Shown: piece after piece, positions 8,905 through 16,434 of the stretch
How positions within the stretch are numbered: the stretch's first letter is position 1
Layout of the letters: every line of letters starts with the position of its first letter
Origin: an uncultured Bacteroidota bacterium
GTDB lineage: Bacteria > Bacteroidota > Bacteroidia > UKL13-3
DNA length: 64,000 nt
Reading direction: 5' to 3'
Assembly: GCA_903883965.1 (NCBI GenBank)
Contig: CAISCU010000033.1
Span: forward strand, 50,387 to 114,386
Program-made: the position numbers and the translations under genes
Notes under the pieces: model-generated
What the model was told of the DNA's origin: nothing
Databases searched by the model: none
What the model saw: the letters and a program-made list of their open reading frames with translations, nothing else

Positions 8905-9681
8905 ATGAATCGGATTTACAAAAGATTGGAAGTTTATGTGCTGTATTTTTATGAATACTTAAGGTATGGAGAATTCGCCTCTTTGTACCAAGCCTTTGTG
9001 TTTATTTTTACAGGTAAAACATCAGCTAAGCGAAAAGTTGTAAGGTCAAGCATGGGCCAGTTTTTGGTGAGAGCAGAGACACTAGATTTTCAATACATCA
9101 ATTATGCGTATGAGATTGATATCAAACGCTTTTTAACGCATGAGCAATTTGATGTTTTCTTAGACATTGGAGCTTGTTTGGGAGAATACTCTATATGGTT
9201 GGGTAATAAGGGTAAAAGGTGTTTGGCTTTTGAGCCTGTTGTTGAAAGTTTTCAAATGATTGAACACAATATCAAGTTAAACAATGTTGCCAATCAAGTA
9301 CAAGCATTTAATTATGGATTGGGCAATCAGAACACCACTGCCAATTTTAAAATCAACCATACCAATCCTGGTGCGAGCAAAAGAGTAAAAGACAAAGACA
9401 ACAATACATCTGAATTACAAATATGTAAGTTAGACGATGTTTTTGAGCAATTTCAAATACATCCCGACCAACGCATTGTTATTAAAATTGATGTAGAAGG
9501 GATGGAGGTAGAAATGTTAGAAGGGGCTAGAAATTTCATTCATAAATATCCTCATATAGTCCTTATTATTGAAGAAAAATTATCGGGCGAAGGCGAAATT
9601 CTAAAGGTTTTAAACCAAATTAGTCGATTTGAATTTGGCACCATTGACCAGTTCAACATTTATGCAAGGAAAATGGCCTAG
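8905..9681 (+). CDS. FkbM family SAM-dependent methyltransferase
   Basis: This 258-residue protein has the class I methyltransferase core. The SAM-binding segment DVFLDIGACLGEYS lies at about 83-96, the acidic loop CLAFEPVVESFQMIEHN follows, and VIKIDVEGMEVEMLEGA is the FkbM signature. Proteins of this family commonly O-methylate sugars or polyketides and often sit near surface-polysaccharide genes. Here it is a single plus-strand gene between rsmI and dedA, with no partner that names the substrate. It ends on CTAG shared with the dedA stop. A specific acceptor cannot be assigned. Confidence 0.85.
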   Translation: MNRIYKRLEVYVLYFYEYLRYGEFASLYQAFVFIFTGKTSAKRKVVRSSMGQFLVRAETLDFQYINYAYEIDIKRFLTHEQFDVFLDIGACLGEYSIWLGNKGKRCLAFEPVVESFQMIEHNIKLNNVANQVQAFNYGLGNQNTTANFKINHTNPGASKRVKDKDNNTSELQICKLDDVFEQFQIHPDQRIVIKIDVEGMEVEMLEGARNFIHKYPHIVLIIEEKLSGEGEILKVLNQISRFEFGTIDQFNIYARKMA

Positions 9682-10298
9682 GCCTGTTGTTTCTTTTTCT
9701 CTTTTATCCAGTTTCTAATAATTGGAATTGAAGTAACAAGTATAAAACCGATTACAATCCAATCTAAGTAATTTTGAGCTTCTGGAAAAAATTTGGCAGT
9801 ATAATATCCACCTGAAACAATAGTCAAAGGCCAAAGTATTGCACCTACTATATTGTAAATAGTAAACATCCATGGATTTACTTTTACAACTCCTGCTAGA
9901 ATGGGTGCAAAAGTTCTTACTATGGGTAAAAATCGTCCCATCACCAATGCCAGTCCACCATATTTTTGATAGAATGTTTCAGCAGTTACAATGTATTTCT
10001 TTTTAAAAAATAAGGTATCGGGTTTGTTGTAAAGTGCCTGTCCAGTTTTGATGCCAAATAAATAGCCAGCATAATACCCCAAGAGAGCGGCTACGCTTAT
10101 TCCGGCAATCAGTTCTGTTAAAGGAATACTCAGGATTTTAAGGTAGCAAAGTAAACCAGCAGTGAACAAAAGAGAATCTCCTGGTAAAAAGAATCCAAAA
10201 AAGATTCCATTCTCTAGAAATACAATCGCCAATAGCAAAAACTTGCCACCATAACGGATGAGTTCTTCAGGTTTAAAAATGTCCCAGATACTGTCCAA
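9678..10298 (-). CDS. DedA family membrane protein
   Basis: This 206-residue integral membrane protein belongs to the DedA/VTT (SNARE-associated) superfamily. Some members are flippases for undecaprenyl phosphate or phospholipids. Family signatures visible are FGFFLPGDSLLFTAG near the N-terminus and KYGGLALVMGRFLPIVRTFAP in the centre, with the conserved Gly-Arg-Phe-x-Pro, followed by hydrophobic helices and a lysine-rich tail (KEKKKQQA). The start is TTG at 10298: an in-frame stop lies two codons upstream and there is no ATG before the conserved region. The stop overlaps the convergent FkbM gene by 4 bases. Confidence 0.9.
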   Translation of the reverse strand: MDSIWDIFKPEELIRYGGKFLLLAIVFLENGIFFGFFLPGDSLLFTAGLLCYLKILSIPLTELIAGISVAALLGYYAGYLFGIKTGQALYNKPDTLFFKKKYIVTAETFYQKYGGLALVMGRFLPIVRTFAPILAGVVKVNPWMFTIYNIVGAILWPLTIVSGGYYTAKFFPEAQNYLDWIVIGFILVTSIPIIRNWIKEKKKQQA

Positions 10299-10366
10299 GC
10301 TTTAACAATTAAAGCTACGATTTAGGCAGATTTTTTGGTTTAAACAAATTGAAGCAAATGATGGGC

Positions 10367-10873
10367 CTATTTAAACCCAATTGAATTCTTGCCTTTTTCA
10401 ACTTTTTCAGCCTTTAAGAGGACTTCTTCTTTCATTTTAGCTTTATAGGCATCCATTTTATCAGCTAAGTCTGCATCTGAAGTGCCTAAGATTTGAACTG
10501 CTAGTAAACCGGCATTTTTTGCATTGTTAATGGCAACGGTTGCTACAGGCACACCTCCTGGCATCTGAACAATAGATAACAAGGAGTCTAAACCTGATAA
10601 AGTTTTCAATTGAACTGGCACACCTATAACTGGTAAACTTGAACAAGCAGCAACCATTCCTGGTAAGTGTGCAGCACCTCCGGCTCCAGCTATAATCACT
10701 TTAAGGCCTTTTAGTCGTGCAGAATTGGCGTATTCAAACATTCTTTCTGGAGTTCTATGTGCAGAAACTACAGTCATCTCGTAATCTATTCCAAATTCTC
10801 TCAAAACTACAGCTGCCTCGTTCATGACTTCCAAGTCACTATCGGAGCCCATAATAATTCCTACCTTTTTCAT
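10367..10873 (-). CDS. purE: N5-carboxyaminoimidazole ribonucleotide mutase
   Basis: PurE converts N5-CAIR to CAIR in de novo purine synthesis. From the ATG at 10873 the protein is 168 residues, the usual class I PurE size. It has [13 protein letters not shown] at the N-terminus, SAHRTPERM, and [14 protein letters not shown] around the active site. The ORF track extends 22 codons further to a TTG inside the preceding gene. The ATG right before the conserved [10 protein letters not shown] is better. It lies 37 bases downstream of a small acidic gene. The partner purK is not in this window. Confidence 0.95.
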   Translation of the reverse strand: MKKVGIIMGSDSDLEVMNEAAVVLREFGIDYEMTVVSAHRTPERMFEYANSARLKGLKVIIAGAGGAAHLPGMVAACSSLPVIGVPVQLKTLSGLDSLLSIVQMPGGVPVATVAINNAKNAGLLAVQILGTSDADLADKMDAYKAKMKEEVLLKAEKVEKGKNSIGFK

Positions 10874-10910
10874 GAAAGATATTTTGTTGGATGAATCAAT
10901 CACAAAAGGA

Positions 10911-11243
10911 TTAAGCCTCTTCTTCTTCTGTTCTTTCAATACCTTCCATTAAGTCTCTGATTTCTCTGAGCTCTTCTTGGTTGTATTTATTACCGTAATC
11001 TGCAAGAAGATCTAGTAAGTAGTCTAAATTTGCATTGCTGTCTTCTTCCTCTAAAAACAAGAAACTGTAGCTACCATTGTTTTCAATGTCTTCATAAGCT
11101 AAACGAATCATTTTTACCAAACCTGGTTCTTTCAAATTGTCTTTGAAATAAGTTCTCAACTCCTTTAGCAATTCAATTACATTTGACTGGTCTTCACTGC
11201 TTTTGCTCAGTTCTTTTTTAATTTTTGAAATAATTTCTTTCAT
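10911..11243 (-). CDS. small acidic protein of unknown function upstream of purE
   Basis: I do not recognise this 110-residue protein. It is predicted to be mostly helical and is strongly acidic, with [16 protein letters not shown] in the middle and a C-terminal run IERTEEEEA. It has no signal peptide, membrane helix or cysteine motif. The ATG is at 11243 and a TAATTTTG promoter-like element lies 20 bases upstream, so it probably leads a two-gene unit with purE. Codon use looks like that of its neighbours. Its position suggests a housekeeping role, but no function is claimed. Confidence 0.75.
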   Translation of the reverse strand: MKEIISKIKKELSKSSEDQSNVIELLKELRTYFKDNLKEPGLVKMIRLAYEDIENNGSYSFLFLEEEDSNANLDYLLDLLADYGNKYNQEELREIRDLMEGIERTEEEEA

Positions 11244-11263
11244 GTGATGGGAATTATACGCTG

Positions 11264-11271
11264 CAAAATTA
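11264..11271 (-). promoter_or_regulatory. candidate -7 element for the acidic protein-purE unit
   Basis: The minus strand reads TAATTTTG (TAnnTTTG) 20 bases before the ATG at 11243. No clear -33 element is visible at the usual distance. Confidence 0.35.
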
Positions 11272-11309
11272 AGTTTTTTGTGGGCTTTAAAGGAATAATA
11301 TTTTAAAAT

Positions 11310-11678
11310 ATGAAAAATGGTCTTTATACAATCCTATTATTGGGAATAGCCAATGTCTTTATGAATATGGCCTGGTATGGGCATTTGCAATTTCAGAAAT
11401 GGGGATTGGTAAAAACAAATTGGTTGCCAGGAATTGTATTAATTAGCTGGTTAATAGCCTTGGTAGAATATGTATTTCAAGTTCCAGCTAACAAATTGGG
11501 CTATATCGAAAATGGAGGACCCTTTACCATTATTGAACTCAAAACCATTCAAGAGGTGCTTTCTCTTGGTTTATTTGTTTTGGTCAATGCATTGGTATTT
11601 AAGGAAAACTTTCAATTAAAGCACTTGATAGGCTTTTTGTTTATTTTATTCGGTGCTTGGATAATTTTTAAGAAATAG
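11310..11678 (+). CDS. DUF486 family small membrane protein (DMT-like)
   Basis: This 122-residue protein has four predicted membrane helices, in the layout of half-size drug/metabolite-type transporters. The DUF486 hallmarks are present: MNMAWYGHL after the first helix, then LVEYVFQVPANKLGY and GPFTIIELKTIQEV. No transported substrate is established for the family as far as I know. It is a lone plus-strand gene starting at ATG 11310 and ends at a strong bidirectional hairpin shared with gcvH. Confidence 0.88.
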   Translation: MKNGLYTILLLGIANVFMNMAWYGHLQFQKWGLVKTNWLPGIVLISWLIALVEYVFQVPANKLGYIENGGPFTIIELKTIQEVLSLGLFVLVNALVFKENFQLKHLIGFLFILFGAWIIFKK

Positions 11679-11686
11679 ACATAAAA

Positions 11687-11706
11687 AAAACCCGTTTCCG
11701 GGTTTT
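11687..11706. terminator. bidirectional intrinsic terminator between DUF486 and gcvH
   Basis: AAAACCCG-TTTC-CGGGTTTT forms an 8-base-pair stem with a 4-base loop, flanked by A-rich sequence on the left and T-rich on the right. It can end transcripts from both convergent genes. Confidence 0.8.
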
Positions 11707-11712
11707 AATTTT

Positions 11713-12093
11713 TTAGGCACCTATCAATGATTTGTATGCTTCTACATTCATCAGTCCGCTTATTTCATCTTGATTGCTGATTTTTACTTTAATCATCCAT
11801 CCGTTTTCATAAGGTTCACTGTTTACCAATTCTGGAGAGCCATCTAATTGCGGGTTTAGTTCTATTACCTCACCAGATAAAGGCATAAATAAATCACTTA
11901 CTGTTTTTACAGCTTCAACTGTTCCAAAAACGTCGTGCTGACCAACACTTTTACCTTTGCTGTCAATATCAACATAAACAATATCGCCCAATTCATGTTG
12001 AGCAAAATCGGTAATTCCTACAGTAGCAACATCACCTTCAACACGAACCCATTCGTGGTCTTTGGTGTAATAGAGATTTTCAGGTAAATTCAT
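11713..12093 (-). CDS. gcvH: glycine cleavage system H protein
   Basis: GcvH is the lipoyl carrier that shuttles the aminomethyl group between the P, T and L proteins of glycine cleavage. The 126-residue protein starts at ATG 12093 with MNLPENLYYTKDHEWV. The lipoylation site is the lysine in GTVEAVKTVSDLFMP, near residue 63. The ORF track begins 9 codons earlier, but the internal ATG matches the conserved family start. The other glycine cleavage genes are not in the window. In many Bacteroidota gcvH lies beside sprA. Here it follows the carotenoid genes after an 84-base gap. Confidence 0.95.
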   Translation of the reverse strand: MNLPENLYYTKDHEWVRVEGDVATVGITDFAQHELGDIVYVDIDSKGKSVGQHDVFGTVEAVKTVSDLFMPLSGEVIELNPQLDGSPELVNSEPYENGWMIKVKISNQDEISGLMNVEAYKSLIGA

Positions 12094-12177
12094 TTTTGCA
12101 ATTAAATTATTTGCCCGCAATTTAAGTTTTATCAGTCAATAAAAAAACGGCAATCCAAGTAGATGTATTAATAAAAG

Positions 12178-12861
12178 TTAGTGTTGTTTTGATAATAGGG
12201 CTTCCATCACTGTTACAGGAAGTAGTAAACAACTCAAGGCATAAAAAAAGTCCTCTATGGGTATGCTGATCAAACGTAAGCCAATAATGTGCTCTGAACT
12301 GTACCAAACAATTGGACTAGGTGTGACCGCGCCTGTAAGTACACCATTGATGATCACAAAAGGCAATAAGTGTACAAAGTATGCTATCCAAAAATAAGCC
12401 ATGTATGCTTTTTTTAGCCAAAATTGATGGGCTGCTAACAACACAAAAGCAATACTGGTATTCACCAAAGTATAGGTTTTAGTGGTAAATGCAACCATTG
12501 CCACCAAACAAACTAGCATACCTATCACATTCAACCAGGTTATCAATTGTGTATAGATACCCCTTTTTAAATAGGCTTTCAAACAGGCATATATAAATAT
12601 ACTGGCATAGGGCACTACTATAAAAAAGCTCAATTCCTCAATGGGTAATCCCCAAAACTTTAAAGTAGAAGAATATGCCGGATTGAACCCCCAAATTTGT
12701 TGTTTGGTAAACCAAATATCCCATGCAATAAACAAAACAGCATTTACCAATAAACCTATTGACAAAGATTTCCATTGCTTGTAAAAAGCCACTTTTTTAT
12801 CAAATGACAAAGCAAGTGGACCTGCTATTGAAATCAGCATGAGCCAGGCGTATAAAGTCAT
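12178..12861 (-). CDS. crtYcd: lycopene cyclase, fused heterodimer type (CrtYc-CrtYd)
   Basis: This 227-residue integral membrane protein carries two lycopene-cyclase-domain repeats. The first has FWGLPIEELSFFIVVPYA near residue 90, and the second has LRLISIPIEDFFYALSCLL near the C-terminus. The paired PIE(E/D) motifs are characteristic of the CrtYc/CrtYd family, here joined in one chain, which converts psi ends of lycopene to beta-ionone rings. Its ATG overlaps the crtZ stop by one base (TAATG), indicating coupled translation. The family can make mono- or bicyclic products. CruF next door suggests a monocyclic product. Confidence 0.85.
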   Translation of the reverse strand: MTLYAWLMLISIAGPLALSFDKKVAFYKQWKSLSIGLLVNAVLFIAWDIWFTKQQIWGFNPAYSSTLKFWGLPIEELSFFIVVPYASIFIYACLKAYLKRGIYTQLITWLNVIGMLVCLVAMVAFTTKTYTLVNTSIAFVLLAAHQFWLKKAYMAYFWIAYFVHLLPFVIINGVLTGAVTPSPIVWYSSEHIIGLRLISIPIEDFFYALSCLLLPVTVMEALLSKQH

Positions 12862-13310
12862 TAGTTGGAGCTGTTAGGGTTTTTCCAATATTTCATTGGA
12901 ACGATAAGCATTCCAAAGTTTTCACCCTGTTCTTTTTGCAAATGTTTGTGGTGAATTTTATGTGCCCTTCTGATGGCTTTAATGTACCTGTTGTTTGAAT
13001 GTGTAAAGTATTTGAAGCGCTGGTGTATGATAATTTCATGTACAATGAAATAGGCCAATCCATATAGGGAAATTCCAATACCAATATAAAAACGGAAGTC
13101 TTGATAAATACTTCCTGTTATGTAACAATACGCACTTGGTATGGCAAAAATTAAGAAGAAAGCATCGTTTTTTTCAAAAAAACCGGGTTCTACCTGATGA
13201 TGGTCTTTGTGTAAATACCAGAGTAATCCATGCATCACAAACTTGTGTGTGAACCATGCAACAAACTCCATGGCAATGAAAGTAAATAGAACAACTAATA
13301 GATTAAACAT
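12861..13310 (-). CDS. crtZ: beta-carotene 3-hydroxylase
   Basis: CrtZ is a di-iron membrane hydroxylase adding 3-OH groups to beta-ionone rings. The 149-residue protein has the expected histidine clusters of the fatty-acid-hydroxylase superfamily: HKFVMH (about 22-27), HKDHH (34-38), HEIIIH, and HKIHHKH near the C-terminus. Hydrophobic helices lie between them. The ATG is at 13310. It is the third gene of the DUF3108-cruF-crtZ-cyclase run and overlaps the cyclase start by one base. Assignment to CrtZ rather than another small hydroxylase rests on the motif spacing and on context. Confidence 0.9.
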   Translation of the reverse strand: MFNLLVVLFTFIAMEFVAWFTHKFVMHGLLWYLHKDHHQVEPGFFEKNDAFFLIFAIPSAYCYITGSIYQDFRFYIGIGISLYGLAYFIVHEIIIHQRFKYFTHSNNRYIKAIRRAHKIHHKHLQKEQGENFGMLIVPMKYWKNPNSSN

Positions 13311-13348
13311 AGCTAAGAAACAGCTTAAAAGTTAAAATGTTTCCCAAA

Positions 13349-14005
13349 TTACACATTTAGACTTACAAAAAAGAGCAATTGTAGCACATATAAAAAAGCG
13401 GCGTACCTGCTTTTATTGTGTAATTGTTGTTGCACAATCCAATAACAAAATACAAATCCAAAAAAGAACCACGCTGTATAATTTTGAATTGGTATAACAC
13501 CCTGATCCCATTTCCAGAATCCAAGCATTGGTGCAATAGGTTCTATAAACAAATCGGTCAATACCATTAACAAACCACCTAATATAGCTGCTGTTAACTG
13601 GTGTATTTTTAGTTTTAATTTTTGGGCTATCCATTCTACTAAACTGATGCTCGAAAAACTTACCAAAACCCAATTTGCTCCAATTAGTAGTGGAGTATTG
13701 GCTAATTTAGGGCCTAGGTTTTCGAGGTATTCGTATTTTCCAAACAATAGTCCCGACTGAACGCCCATTAGCTCTATAACAAAACCAGCAGCAAACAGCA
13801 GTAGCACCTGCACATAAAAAAAATTGTTTCGCTGTTCATAACTATAAATGAATAGTCCAAAATTTAAGAGCAAATGAAAAGGAGTCAATTGGGCAAATTC
13901 AGCATTGAATTGTATGCCTATGCCACCAATCACAAAAAACAACAAGGTAATCTGGCAACTCAGAGCCAATGGCCTACTCAGTAATTGATTGATACCTTGT
14001 TTCAT
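13349..14005 (-). CDS. cruF: carotenoid biosynthesis protein, CruF-like 1',2'-hydratase (DUF422)
   Basis: This 218-residue polytopic protein shows the DUF422/CruF signatures LFGKYEYLENLGPKLANTPL, then IGANWVL, and later DLFIEPIAP, WKWDQG and IPIQNYTAWF. CruF hydrates the C-1',2' double bond of the acyclic end of carotenoids such as gamma-carotene. The ATG at 14005 lies two bases after the DUF3108 stop. The track's TTG two codons earlier is less likely. Together with crtZ and the cyclase it points to a monocyclic, hydroxylated xanthophyll. The symbol is given by homology and context. Confidence 0.85.
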   Translation of the reverse strand: MKQGINQLLSRPLALSCQITLLFFVIGGIGIQFNAEFAQLTPFHLLLNFGLFIYSYEQRNNFFYVQVLLLFAAGFVIELMGVQSGLLFGKYEYLENLGPKLANTPLLIGANWVLVSFSSISLVEWIAQKLKLKIHQLTAAILGGLLMVLTDLFIEPIAPMLGFWKWDQGVIPIQNYTAWFFFGFVFCYWIVQQQLHNKSRYAAFLYVLQLLFFVSLNV

Positions 14006-14007
14006 GC

Positions 14008-14832
14008 TCAATTGATTTTTGATTTAGGCGGATTTTTAAGATTTTGATATCCGGTTAAAGACATCGCAACTGAACCAATAAATATTTCTGACTCTACTTT
14101 CAATACCATGTGGTTGTCATCGTCACTAACCCAAATTGTTAGAGCATCTTCTGATTTAAATAAGTCGCCTGTTTTTACTTGAGGCCTGATTTTAATGGCA
14201 TTGAATTTTCCTGCATCTACCTTCACTTTTTCTCTACCTAAGAATTTGATACTGTAATTGTATACTTTGCCATCCATATAAAACTCTGTGGGGTAAGTGT
14301 CTCCAATTTTAGCATTGGTAACATCCCATAACCTAGACCAATAATAAACAGAAACCAAGTCTTGAACTTGATATGGTGCATCTGTAATGTTTCCTTTTTT
14401 GGTATTGATTCTTCTGTTTTCATGGTCAAATATTGCAAAATCAGAATCACGGTATTTACCTTCTTCAATTTTTTTGGTGTACTTAACTGGAACCATTGCA
14501 TCTATATCTAGGTAGCTTTCGTAGTCGTTGCGAACCTTGTTATACAATGCATCAATGGTTCTTGAAGACCTTGCTGAACATTTGATATTCATGGTTTTTC
14601 GCCCGTTTAATAAAACAGGTTCAGGCATAATCTCTAAACTTGCATAACCAGCATTGAATGGCCCATAGTGCATTCTGTACTCTAATTTTTCACCATAGCC
14701 AAAAGCAAAATTAGAGACTTTAGAATAGGCGCTGCGGTCGTCTGTTTTTTTCTTTGGCATTTCAGCCAATACGCCAAATGAGCATGCAAAAAGGCAAATT
14801 GTTCCAACGAAATGTTTAAATGAGGTTTTCAT
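14008..14832 (-). CDS. DUF3108 domain periplasmic/outer-envelope protein
   Basis: From ATG 14832 the protein is 274 residues with a signal peptide (MKTSFKHFVGTICLFACSFG, cleavage near VLA). The ORF track extends 67 codons upstream through low-quality sequence ahead of the signal peptide, so the shorter start is preferred. Family markers are FAFGYGEKLEYRMHYG, AGYASLEI and the later KVKVDAGKFNAIKI. DUF3108 proteins are predicted beta-rich envelope proteins of unsettled function. It is followed two bases later by cruF, so it may be co-expressed with pigment genes by position only. Confidence 0.85.
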   Translation of the reverse strand: MKTSFKHFVGTICLFACSFGVLAEMPKKKTDDRSAYSKVSNFAFGYGEKLEYRMHYGPFNAGYASLEIMPEPVLLNGRKTMNIKCSARSSRTIDALYNKVRNDYESYLDIDAMVPVKYTKKIEEGKYRDSDFAIFDHENRRINTKKGNITDAPYQVQDLVSVYYWSRLWDVTNAKIGDTYPTEFYMDGKVYNYSIKFLGREKVKVDAGKFNAIKIRPQVKTGDLFKSEDALTIWVSDDDNHMVLKVESEIFIGSVAMSLTGYQNLKNPPKSKIN

Positions 14833-14887
14833 ACAACCCAATGCATTACAAATGCCATACCAAAAACAATATTTATAGAAAATAAAA

Positions 14888-16423
14888 TTAAAGGTCAAAC
14901 TTGATACCTTGAGCCAAAGGCAATTCTTTGCCATAGTTAATGGTATTGGTTTGTCTGCGCATGTATACTTTCCAAGAATCACTGCCACTTTCACGTCCAC
15001 CACCTGTTTCTTTTTCTCCTCCAAATGCGCCACCTATTTCAGCGCCACTTGTTCCAATATTTACATTGGCTATACCGCAATCGCTTCCCCATGCACTTAA
15101 AAACTGTTCAGCTTCTTGTATGTGTTGCGTAAAAATACTTGAACTCAGGCCTTGTTTTACATCATTTTGCATAGCTATGGCATCGTCTAAGTTTTTGTAC
15201 TTCATGAGGTATAAAATAGGCGCAAAAGTTTCAGCTTGTACAATTGGAAAATGGTTTTCTGCCTCACAAATGGCTGGTTTTACATAACAACCACTTTCAA
15301 ATCCAGCACCTTGCATTTTTTCACCCCCACAAATTACCTTTCCTCCTTGTTCACCTAATGCAGTCAACGCATTTAAAAACGCCTCAACAGCTGCTTTGTC
15401 AATCAATGGACCAACCAGGTTTCCAGTTAGTGGATTGCCAATACTCAATTGGGCATATGCTTTTATGAGTTTTTGTTTTACGGTTTCATAAATATTTTCA
15501 TGAACGATGAGTCGGCGGGTAGTAGTACATCTTTGTCCGGCTGTTCCTACAGCTCCAAAAACAACACCAATCATTGCTAAATCTAAATTGGCATTTTCGG
15601 TAAGTATGATGGCATTATTGCCTCCCAATTCAAGCAGTGCTTTTCCAAATCTTTCGGCTAAGGCTTTACCTACAGCACGTCCCATTCTGGTTGATCCGGT
15701 AGCTGATACCAAAGGAATGCGTTCGTCGTTGCTCATCCACTCTCCTACATCTGCTTTGCCATTTACCATACAAAATATACCTTCAGGAAGGTTGTTTGAT
15801 TTTAAAACTTTGGCCATTAAATGTTGGCAAGCAAAAGCAGATAAAGGTGTTTTTTCTGAAGGCTTCCAAATGCAAACATCACCACAAACAGCAGCTATCA
15901 TACTGTTCCAGCTCCATACGGCTACTGGAAAATTAAAGGCCGATATTATACCAACAATACCTAATGGATGGTATTGTTCATACATTCTATGATTGGGTCT
16001 TTCGCTATGCATGGTTAAGCCATTTAATTGTCTGCTCAAGCCAACTGCAAAATCACAGATATCTATCATTTCTTGTACTTCGCCTAAACCCTCTTGTAAG
16101 CTTTTACCCATTTCATAACTTACTAATTTACCCAAAGCATCTTTGTGTGATCTTAAAACATCCCCGTATTGTCTCACAATTTCACCTCTTTTAGGTGCAG
16201 GCATTTTGCGCCAAACTAAAAAAGCAGCTTGGGCTGCTTCAATTACTTTGTTGTATTCCTCTTTGGTTGTTAATGTAATACCAGCAATGGTTTTACCATC
16301 AACTGGGCTGCTTACTTCAAGCATTTCTGCTTGAGCTGAGCTAAAAAAGTGTTGACCGGTTGTAGTGCCTTTATTGAGGCTATTGATTCCCAATGGGATT
16401 AAAATTTCTTCTTGAATATTCAT
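14888..16423 (-). CDS. ALDH7-type aldehyde dehydrogenase (alpha-aminoadipic semialdehyde dehydrogenase, antiquitin-like)
   Basis: The 511-residue protein is a full NAD(P)-dependent aldehyde dehydrogenase. Visible signatures are GIISAFNFPVAVWSWN, the cofactor segment WKPSEKTPLSA, GSTRMGRAVG, the general-base region LELGGNNAII and the catalytic cysteine loop GTAGQRCTTTRRL. The C-terminus ELPLAQGIKFDL closely resembles ALDH7/AmaB enzymes, which oxidise alpha-aminoadipate semialdehyde (piperideine-6-carboxylate) in lysine breakdown. It starts at ATG 16423, 11 bases after the M1 peptidase gene. No lysine-catabolic partners are in the window, so the substrate is a family inference. Confidence 0.9.
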   Translation of the reverse strand: MNIQEEILIPLGINSLNKGTTTGQHFFSSAQAEMLEVSSPVDGKTIAGITLTTKEEYNKVIEAAQAAFLVWRKMPAPKRGEIVRQYGDVLRSHKDALGKLVSYEMGKSLQEGLGEVQEMIDICDFAVGLSRQLNGLTMHSERPNHRMYEQYHPLGIVGIISAFNFPVAVWSWNSMIAAVCGDVCIWKPSEKTPLSAFACQHLMAKVLKSNNLPEGIFCMVNGKADVGEWMSNDERIPLVSATGSTRMGRAVGKALAERFGKALLELGGNNAIILTENANLDLAMIGVVFGAVGTAGQRCTTTRRLIVHENIYETVKQKLIKAYAQLSIGNPLTGNLVGPLIDKAAVEAFLNALTALGEQGGKVICGGEKMQGAGFESGCYVKPAICEAENHFPIVQAETFAPILYLMKYKNLDDAIAMQNDVKQGLSSSIFTQHIQEAEQFLSAWGSDCGIANVNIGTSGAEIGGAFGGEKETGGGRESGSDSWKVYMRRQTNTINYGKELPLAQGIKFDL

Positions 16424-16434
16424 TGTTTTTTAAT

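Noticed and set aside
14833-15033. N-terminal extension of the DUF3108 protein
   Set aside because: It would put 67 residues ahead of a good signal peptide and overlap the dehydrogenase gene. The ATG at 14832 fits better.
15507-15992. 161-residue plus-strand ORF opposite the ALDH7 gene
   Set aside because: It lies wholly within a well-supported dehydrogenase gene on the minus strand and has no recognisable fold. It is an antisense shadow.
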